A stretch of DNA of 13,594 bases from a bacterium (GTDB lineage: Bacteria > JAJRZV01). The notes beneath the pieces are model-generated. The model had not been told where the DNA came from, searched no databases, and worked only from the letters and a program-made list of their open reading frames with translations. The DNA lies in NCBI GenBank assembly GCA_024275095.1, contig JAJRZV010000057.1, positions 1 to 13,594 on the forward strand, read 5' to 3'. This document shows positions 1 to 5,897 of the stretch, piece by piece. Within the stretch, counting starts at the first letter, position 1. The number at the start of each line of letters is the position of its first letter. A program made the position numbers and the translations under genes.

Positions 1-307
1 AGGGAATCTGATCAAGAAGATTTTTAAATATAAAAAATTCAATTGAAATGCCGCGTGCAACCATAATAAAATAAGAAAAAACAAAAAGTGTTGCAAACGA
101 CTGCATTTGATTTATATGTATAGACAAAACATAAACTCAGAACATAGTGATATAAATTAATAGAGAAAACATAAATGCTCAACAAACAAAAAATAAAGAA
201 AACCGTAAATAATAAAACAAAAAGCCAAAAAAACAGCTGCTGTGGGCAGTCAATAATTTTGTCAAAAACACAAGAATGGCCATTCAAATTACCAGGGGTG
301 CTTCCTG
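1..307. other. AT-rich flank without a convincing gene
   Basis: By hand count 87 of the first 300 bases are G or C (29%), much lower than the chaperone genes to the right. The plus strand can be read as the last 14 codons of a gene (ending KKIFKYKKFN, stop at 44-46), which could be the tail of a gene entering from the left, but this is too short to support. A long minus-strand open frame here encodes a Phe/Leu/Cys-rich string made by A-runs on the plus strand and looks spurious. An imperfect 16-bp direct repeat (14 of 16 matching) starts at 121 and again at 161. No clear promoter for the following gene can be chosen, because chance -10-like motifs are everywhere in such DNA. Confidence 0.6.
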
Positions 308-2779
308 ATGCATCAAACAAGCAATAAATTCACCTTTATATTGTTCATCTTTATTATATCTATTGCATTTGTCACCAGAATAAAATACATGTCACCCATA
401 CCCACTGGACACGATGAAATCTATTATGCAAAAATGGCGGAAAAGCCGGGCAATTTATTCGGCTACCGACTGCAATATGAGATAAATAAAACAAAAATTA
501 GACCAATATATCCTCCTGGATACCCGTTCTTTATCTATTTAGTATCAAAAATATCCCCTGATGAAAAGATTGCTCCCACTCTTACATCTTGTATTTTTGG
601 AGCACTATCCTGTGGTATTGTATTTTTAATTTTAAATTTAATTACAGGCACTTACTTTGCTGTGTTAGGAGCAATTTTAATCAGTTTCAATCCATTTTTT
701 ATAGATCTAAGTTGTAGAGCATACTCGGAAACAACAATGCTACTTTTTATTTCAACCTCTCTCCTTCTAACTTTATTGGCAATTCACAAAAATAAATCTT
801 TGTTTTTTCATGCATCTTTCATCATGGCAATCATCGCAGTCGGTATACACGCAGGAGAAGTGTTATATCTAATGTCGTTATTTATATTCGGGTTATCTCA
901 CAAAAGATTAAGAAAGATTTTAATCATTTATGCCATGCTCTCTGCACCTTTTGTAATATTTTTCTTGTTTACCAAAACAAACTACTGGTGGCAGGGAGGG
1001 CTCAATCTAACAAATTTAACCAAAGCACTTTTACAGTTTATTGAGTCTGTAATAATCATACCCTCAAAAATATTTGCTAAAAACGGGATTCTTATGTATT
1101 CACAACATCCGGGAGTCGTAGCTTACCTGCTATTTCTCTTATCCGGCCAGGCAAAAATTGGAGAAACAGTAACCTTTCCCATGGCCTTTTTCCCATTAGT
1201 TTTACCAACAGCCGTTATCGGAGGATATGTATTCTGTATAAAAAACAAACAGAACTTAAATACATTATCACGTGAATTTATCAAGATTATATTTACAATC
1301 TTTGTAGTATATCTGCTCGCGCGAGCTTCCCAATATTACAGAACAGCAAGATATATTTTTCCGGTGGTTGTATTCGGGTTGGCTGTAATTCCTGTATTGC
1401 TAAAAATGGCCAACGTAAAAAAACTATTATCCACAACTCTCATCTTTTACATAACACTTATACCTTTATACATATCTAAAGATTTTTTGTCTCTTCCAAA
1501 AGTTCACGCCCAACTTCTTATGAAAGAAATGGCAATTCTGGACAGAATTTTGGATAAGGACGTTCTTATAATAACATCTCGACCACAGACAGTTGAAATG
1601 TACCTTAAGCGGAAGTATTTATATATAAACTGGTATAAAATATTTGAGAAGAAATATGATGAAAACTTAAAAAAATTTAAAAAGGTATACTTGTTAGAAG
1701 ATGCGAATGACATAAAAATTAAAGCAAAACAAAGGCTGTATTATCCACTCAAAAGTAAGTATAAAATTTTACCCCTTGAAAAGATAGGACAATTTAAACT
1801 CAGTATATTAGCAATCGACAAATCATCTATTGAATTCTCTATCGGAAAAACAAACGTAAAAGTTCCTTTAGCAATAAAGGTTGCATCAGGAGGCTGGATT
1901 GCCGGCAACAGATGCGAAATTTCTGTCAATGCCAGTGATAATCTTGTCGTGGAGATAAAAAGAGGAATAAACCTGGTCGCAATTGAACCTGACGGTAAAA
2001 TTATATACAGGGGGAATTTCGATACCTGGATTGATAAAAAAGAAGGATTAAAATTTGCAGAATTTGTAAACAGCTTAACCGATGGGATAGTAGTGGCCCT
2101 TTGTGTGGCCGATGAAGCATCAAAAAATTTGACAGAACGTGGACAAGAGGCATTATACAAACTCGGAGGACAGTTACCCTTAATAAAAGCTTTTAGATAC
2201 AGTTACGCTCTTATAGGAATAAAAGGTGCTGAAAAGGGTACTGCACTTGAAGCAATGTCTTTGTTCAAACAGGTTGTTCTGAAAAACTACCTGCCCCAGA
2301 AATTTGCACCGGAGAGAAAAACAATCACGCACGTGGAAGTCGCATCCGGCGGCTGGAAAGCGGGAAATTTCTGTTATATTACCATCAACTACGGCTTCAA
2401 CCTCGCTTTTGGAAAGCGCGGCGTAAACATCGTTGCATTTGATACCAGGAACGGAAAAATATTTGCAAGGCGTGCTTTCGACACGTGGCTGGACAAAAAA
2501 GAAGGTCTTGCACTTGCAGATTTCGTCAACTCTCTCACAAAGGGCACAGGCGTGGCCATATGCGTTCAGGACGAAGCCTCGAGAAACCTTACGGAAAAAG
2601 GTCAGGAAGCACTTTACTCACTCGGGGCAACGTTCCCTCTCATCAAATCGTTCCAGTACAGCTACGCACTCATTGGAATTAAGGGAGCAGGCAAGGGCAC
2701 TGCATTTGAATGCTGGAGCAAATCACAGAAAGTTCTCCTCACAAGTGAAGGTGAATGCAAGCCCTTCAATCTCAAATAG
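308..2779 (+). CDS. PMT/ArnT-like membrane glycosyltransferase with two C-terminal ILEI/FAM3-like domains
   Basis: Predicted 823-residue integral membrane glycosyltransferase of the GT-C fold, which would move a sugar from a polyprenyl-phosphate donor to an acceptor outside the cytoplasm. Residues 8-25 form the first membrane segment. It is followed by the acidic loop motif GHDEIYYAKMA (Asp36, Glu37) and RPIYPPGYP (65-73), both typical of PMT/ArnT/GT39-GT83 enzymes. Many hydrophobic segments follow to about residue 390. A soluble stretch (about 390-515) then leads to two ILEI/FAM3-like domains, near 519-665 and 675-823, about two thirds identical to each other. The ATG at 308 is preceded by AGGGG nine bases upstream. 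The 3' end overlaps the convergent minus-strand gene by 8 bp. GC rises along the gene (about 32%, 40%, 49%), which suggests transfer or mosaic origin. The membrane enzyme family is fairly sure; acceptor and donor are unknown. The ILEI call rests on recalled similarity to human FAM3C, not a search. Confidence 0.85.
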   Translation: MHQTSNKFTFILFIFIISIAFVTRIKYMSPIPTGHDEIYYAKMAEKPGNLFGYRLQYEINKTKIRPIYPPGYPFFIYLVSKISPDEKIAPTLTSCIFGALSCGIVFLILNLITGTYFAVLGAILISFNPFFIDLSCRAYSETTMLLFISTSLLLTLLAIHKNKSLFFHASFIMAIIAVGIHAGEVLYLMSLFIFGLSHKRLRKILIIYAMLSAPFVIFFLFTKTNYWWQGGLNLTNLTKALLQFIESVIIIPSKIFAKNGILMYSQHPGVVAYLLFLLSGQAKIGETVTFPMAFFPLVLPTAVIGGYVFCIKNKQNLNTLSREFIKIIFTIFVVYLLARASQYYRTARYIFPVVVFGLAVIPVLLKMANVKKLLSTTLIFYITLIPLYISKDFLSLPKVHAQLLMKEMAILDRILDKDVLIITSRPQTVEMYLKRKYLYINWYKIFEKKYDENLKKFKKVYLLEDANDIKIKAKQRLYYPLKSKYKILPLEKIGQFKLSILAIDKSSIEFSIGKTNVKVPLAIKVASGGWIAGNRCEISVNASDNLVVEIKRGINLVAIEPDGKIIYRGNFDTWIDKKEGLKFAEFVNSLTDGIVVALCVADEASKNLTERGQEALYKLGGQLPLIKAFRYSYALIGIKGAEKGTALEAMSLFKQVVLKNYLPQKFAPERKTITHVEVASGGWKAGNFCYITINYGFNLAFGKRGVNIVAFDTRNGKIFARRAFDTWLDKKEGLALADFVNSLTKGTGVAICVQDEASRNLTEKGQEALYSLGATFPLIKSFQYSYALIGIKGAGKGTAFECWSKSQKVLLTSEGECKPFNLK
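1862..2302 (+). repeat. First ILEI/FAM3-like domain (tandem copy 1)
   Basis: Residues about 519-665 of the membrane glycosyltransferase. The order of motifs follows FAM3/ILEI proteins: VASGGW at 525-530, a cysteine after GNR (Cys536), KRGINLVAI, FDTW, a helix with EFVNSLTDG, CVADEASKNL, then FRYSYALIGIKG. In human FAM3C the corresponding landmarks are ASGAAN, PKIC, GRGINVAL, FDMW, FLKAIQDGT, YDDGATKL and FRDNWVFCGGKG. The tail VVLKNYLPQK aligns with the FAM3C tail that holds the last conserved cysteine, but here the position appears to be Tyr. GC over 1861-2280 is about 40% by hand count. Confidence 0.75.
2330..2776 (+). repeat. Second ILEI/FAM3-like domain (tandem copy 2)
   Basis: Residues about 675-823, the C-terminal domain. 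It repeats copy 1 from VASGGW (678-683) through FDTW, DKKEGL, FVNSLT, DEASRNLTE and YSYALIGIKGA to GTAFE (ending at 801). By eye 84 of about 128 aligned residues are identical. Unlike copy 1 it keeps a C-terminal cysteine (Cys817, in EGEC), matching the EGC near the end of FAM3C, besides Cys689 and Cys752. At DNA level the copies differ mostly at third positions, and this copy is GC-richer (about 49% over 2341-2760), so it is not a fresh duplication. Confidence 0.75.
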
Positions 2780-5504
2780 CAGCCGTTCCGTTTCGATACT
2801 TATGGGGTTTCCATTCAATATTCCACTTTCTTTCATAGCGCCTTTTGTTCTCTTCAAAAATCCGGTTGTATTCTTCATCACTTAGCTTTTTAAAAGTCGC
2901 TCCACCAAAGTGATGAATAAATACATCTTCTGCGCATATCAGCCTGTATCCAGCTTTCTTGACACGGAGGCAAAAATCATCATCCTCGAAAAAACCAATG
3001 GAAAACTGTTCATCGAGACATCCCACCTTTTCGATAACGTGTTTTTTTACAGCAACGCAGTAAAAGGCAAGAACGTCAATGGGAAACCACTTGCCCTTAT
3101 TTGCTTTTGTGTACCTCTCGGCGAACTCTTCCATCTCACTAAGGTTTGTATAATCCACGTCAATTTTTGCCTCATTGCCAATGCTGTTTGTTACAGGGCC
3201 GACCATACCGAGATCCTCAACGAGATCAAAATACCTGATCAGGCCTCCCAGCCATCCTTTCGTTACTACGGTATCATTATTGAGAAACACGATGAAGTCA
3301 CCTGTAGATGCCTTGATACCCTGATTATTTGCGCCGGCGAATCCTTTATTCTCATTGTTGAATATAACTTTTACATTGCCGTTTTGCTTTGAAAGTTCAT
3401 ACAGATATTCACGCGTCCCGTCGTGCGATGCGTTATCAACAACGATAACTTCAAAATTCGGATATGCGGTCTTCTCGAAAAGACTGTTAAGGCAAAGTCT
3501 CGTGTAATTCAAGTTATTATGAGTGACCACAATGATACTTACCTTGGGGTACATCTGCCTTATCTTTTCCTGCAGGCGACTGAAGCGCTTGTCCCAGTTG
3601 TTTCTGTAAGCAGTGGTGATTCTTTCTTTCCTGAAACGACGAGGATCTTCAGAAATCGCTTTCTTAACATTCTGTAGAAACTCCTCGTGGGTTTCAGAAA
3701 CGTACGCAATACGCCTTAACGTCCTGAGCTCCGGTAAAGCTGTTGTTACAACAGGTTTCCCAGCACTTATGTACTCATAAAACTTGACGGGATCGGTAGA
3801 CTCTATCAGCTTGGTTACCTTAAACGGGATTAAACACACATCAAACCAGTAGAGGTATCGAGGCAACTCTGAATAAGGCTTTTCACCGAGCAAATAAACA
3901 TTTTTATACTTTTTGAGTTTTTCAACGTCTGAGCCAAAAGTGTGTCCTATCAATACAAAGCTGGCCTCTTTATGAGCCTTAACAACTTTCTCAAGCAACT
4001 CGGTATCAAACCATTCCGATATTGCTCCGTAGTATCCGATTATGGGTTTTTTGAAATCTTTGAGTAGCTCATTCTGGGGAGGATTAAAAAAATGATGAAA
4101 ATCTACTCCATTCTTAACAAGATATGTTTCTTTTTTATGCTCTTTGATTTTGTAGAAAAGTTTCAATGATGAAGTAATACACATATCTGACAACTCAACG
4201 AGTAATTTTTCATCATTCAGTACAATCTCACCAAGATCCTTGAATTCGCTGAACTCATCGAGACAATCGTAAACCAACTTAAAATGTCTTCTACTCCTTT
4301 TGAGTTCTTCAGCGAATCTTCTCCAGTTTGGAAGTTGTACAATCATTACACATTCTTTCACGCCACAATCATCCACAAGCTTTTCAAGTGCAAGCATCAT
4401 CTTTGAGTGGTCATTTTCATCAGCTGTAGAGTAAATATCGTATATAAGAAAATCCTTCTCAGCAGGTAGTTTCACCTCGTAAACATTATCAGCAACTTTC
4501 CTTATCTGATAATCTCCCCCTTTCTTCACATTTACGCTGAGGTAGAAAACCCTGTGGCCATTACGTGCAAACCGGGTGGCAAAATGCTGTGGCCTCTGAA
4601 ACCTGAAATCCCAATCTATAATCGAAAAAAAGATTACATCATACTTGTACACTCCCCTCCGGCTTTCACGTACGGCTTCCTCTACCGGAATAGGATTCTG
4701 ATGTACACTTCTTTTTCTTGGATACTTTACGCGCGACCATATGCGTGTAACAACACCTCTCAGCCCCTCATCGCGCCAGACCCTGAAAACCCGATGCACA
4801 AAAGAAAGTACGACACTTCGGGTGGCCATCCTCCAGTACCACGTCGCCACTTTCCACCAGGTAGTTGCTTTGATATTTTCAAGCTCTTGAAGTAAAGATT
4901 TTGTGTACGACTCCAGGCTCTCCACTCTCTGAGCAAGCACGTTGTTTCTTTCCTGGAGCAAATTAATCTGTCCCTGAAGCCGGGCGTTTTTACTGATTTC
5001 CTGATGCAATAGTTTTTCCTCATGATCCAGCTTTCGTTCAACCCTCTCTCTGACTTCTCTCTCTTGTTCAATCTGCTTTTCGAGAACCTGTTTCTCAGCC
5101 AGGAGTCTTTCGCGCTCTGACCTGAGTGCCCTGGTCTCTTTGTCCAGTGAATCCGTAAGATAGGACAAACGAACTTTCTCAAGGCTCACCCATTGCATGT
5201 GTGCATATACACATAAAAACTGCTTCCCTCCCCAAAAACGCTCCTCCATTTTTGCACAATCGATTTCCCTGAAAAAGACGAGATAAAAATCACCCACCCT
5301 TAGAGGAAAGTTGTTGTAGTCAAAAGTGAAAAAGTGCTCAAAATCCCGTTCTGTCTCCCTGAAAGGAGCAAGAATCACCACGTACTTCCTGGCTTTGTCC
5401 ATCATTTTTTTCAGAAACTGAAAGGGGCGGTCAAAATGCTCTATCGTGTTCGAGCAATAGATGACATCAAACTTTTCTTCAATAGCGTCTATGTCGCTTG
5501 TCAC
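2772..5504 (-). CDS. Methyltransferase C-terminal part, coiled coil, GT4-like and GT2 glycosyltransferase (3' fragment of an interrupted gene)
   Basis: The open frame has 910 codons from a GTG at 5504, but it continues in frame, past one TAA, from the frame that starts at 5804, so this is the larger part of a gene of about 1010 codons. Residues 1-105 are the second half of a SAM-dependent methyltransferase (FDVIYCSNTIEHF). Residues about 116-212 are a charged coiled coil rich in Glu/Arg/Lys, followed by a Trp-rich basic linker. About 288-650 is a GT4-like glycosyltransferase (DWDFRFQRPQHFA near the start, FYEYISAGKPVVTT in the nucleotide-sugar-binding half). About 653-905 is a GT2 glycosyltransferase (VSIIVVTHNN, VIVVDNASHDGT, LNNDT, FFEDDDFCLRVKKAGY). 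It should act in the cytoplasm on surface polysaccharide. The GTG has only a weak AAGAG upstream, so the GT part would need re-initiation. The 3' end overlaps the convergent membrane glycosyltransferase gene. Confidence 0.85.
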   Translation of the reverse strand: MTSDIDAIEEKFDVIYCSNTIEHFDRPFQFLKKMMDKARKYVVILAPFRETERDFEHFFTFDYNNFPLRVGDFYLVFFREIDCAKMEERFWGGKQFLCVYAHMQWVSLEKVRLSYLTDSLDKETRALRSERERLLAEKQVLEKQIEQEREVRERVERKLDHEEKLLHQEISKNARLQGQINLLQERNNVLAQRVESLESYTKSLLQELENIKATTWWKVATWYWRMATRSVVLSFVHRVFRVWRDEGLRGVVTRIWSRVKYPRKRSVHQNPIPVEEAVRESRRGVYKYDVIFFSIIDWDFRFQRPQHFATRFARNGHRVFYLSVNVKKGGDYQIRKVADNVYEVKLPAEKDFLIYDIYSTADENDHSKMMLALEKLVDDCGVKECVMIVQLPNWRRFAEELKRSRRHFKLVYDCLDEFSEFKDLGEIVLNDEKLLVELSDMCITSSLKLFYKIKEHKKETYLVKNGVDFHHFFNPPQNELLKDFKKPIIGYYGAISEWFDTELLEKVVKAHKEASFVLIGHTFGSDVEKLKKYKNVYLLGEKPYSELPRYLYWFDVCLIPFKVTKLIESTDPVKFYEYISAGKPVVTTALPELRTLRRIAYVSETHEEFLQNVKKAISEDPRRFRKERITTAYRNNWDKRFSRLQEKIRQMYPKVSIIVVTHNNLNYTRLCLNSLFEKTAYPNFEVIVVDNASHDGTREYLYELSKQNGNVKVIFNNENKGFAGANNQGIKASTGDFIVFLNNDTVVTKGWLGGLIRYFDLVEDLGMVGPVTNSIGNEAKIDVDYTNLSEMEEFAERYTKANKGKWFPIDVLAFYCVAVKKHVIEKVGCLDEQFSIGFFEDDDFCLRVKKAGYRLICAEDVFIHHFGGATFKKLSDEEYNRIFEENKRRYERKWNIEWKPHKYRNGTAAI

Positions 5505-5552
5505 AAATTCTCTTAAGGGATAATATTGTCTTGCTTTTTTGATCGCCTCTTC

Positions 5553-5804
5553 TTAAATATCCACCCCGACAATTTTTGAATCTGGAAAACGACGGGCCAG
5601 CATTTCAACAGCATCTCCTTCTGCGCAGCCCAGGTCCATAATACTGAGATGGTTTCCTTCAATATCGCTGATAATCCATTCAGGAAGATGTTCAAGCGTA
5701 ATTTGGCAGAAAAATCTGGTCTGCTCCCTGCCCCCTTTTTTCTCCCAATCGGTACGGAATCGAATATCCCAGTAAAGACGACTGTTGATGTCCACATCCT
5801 TCAT
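5553..5804 (-). CDS. N-terminal fragment of the same methyltransferase-glycosyltransferase, cut by an in-frame TAA
   Basis: This is an 83-residue fragment with the start of a class I SAM-dependent methyltransferase. It has the family-typical N terminus (NSRLYWDIRFRTDWEKKGG) and the SAM-binding motif I, DLGCAEGD at 57-64, ending IVGVDI. The next codon is TAA (5553-5555), after which the same frame reads EEAIKKARQYYPLREFV and joins the downstream 910-codon frame without any shift. Family members usually read GVDIS here, so a TCA to TAA change is the simplest origin. Alone it lacks half the methyltransferase fold and should be inactive. The ATG at 5804 has no strong ribosome-binding site and sits just 12 bases past a good -10 box. 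Confidence 0.7.
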   Translation of the reverse strand: MKDVDINSRLYWDIRFRTDWEKKGGREQTRFFCQITLEHLPEWIISDIEGNHLSIMDLGCAEGDAVEMLARRFPDSKIVGVDI

Positions 5805-5815
5805 GATGCCAGGTC

Positions 5816-5844
5816 ATTATACTGAATCACAAATAATCTGGTAA
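5816..5844 (-). promoter_or_regulatory. Candidate promoter of the methyltransferase-glycosyltransferase gene
   Basis: On the minus strand TTACCA (5839-5844) is followed after exactly 17 bases by a perfect TATAAT (5816-5821). The expected transcription start would be only about 5 bases before the ATG at 5804, so the mRNA would be nearly leaderless, in keeping with the lack of a Shine-Dalgarno sequence. Confidence 0.5.
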
Positions 5845-5879
5845 AGGAACGCTCTCTCGAAGTGAACTCTGCAGGCAAT

Positions 5880-5897
5880 AAAAAAGCTGATTTCAGC
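5880..5897 (-). terminator. Short candidate intrinsic terminator after the MEMO-AMMECR1 gene
   Basis: On the minus strand the self-complementary GCTGAAATCAGC (4-5 bp stem) is followed directly by six T. The stem contains the TGA stop of the upstream gene. It is short for a strong terminator, but the position between two transcription units fits. Confidence 0.4.

Noticed and set aside
212-248. Possible minus-strand terminator (ACAG-CAG-CTGT followed by seven T)
   Set aside because: The stem is only 4 bp and no minus-strand gene ends near it; T-runs are expected by chance in this AT-rich stretch.
39-320. Minus-strand open frame of 93 codons with a very hydrophobic product
   Set aside because: It is generated by A-rich plus-strand DNA, has low-complexity Phe/Leu/Cys composition, no ribosome-binding site, and overlaps the start of the real plus-strand gene.
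2433-2885. Plus-strand open frame of 150 codons
   Set aside because: It lies in another frame across the second ILEI domain and the end of the convergent gene, and its product is Ser/Arg-rich without recognisable motifs. It is a shadow frame.
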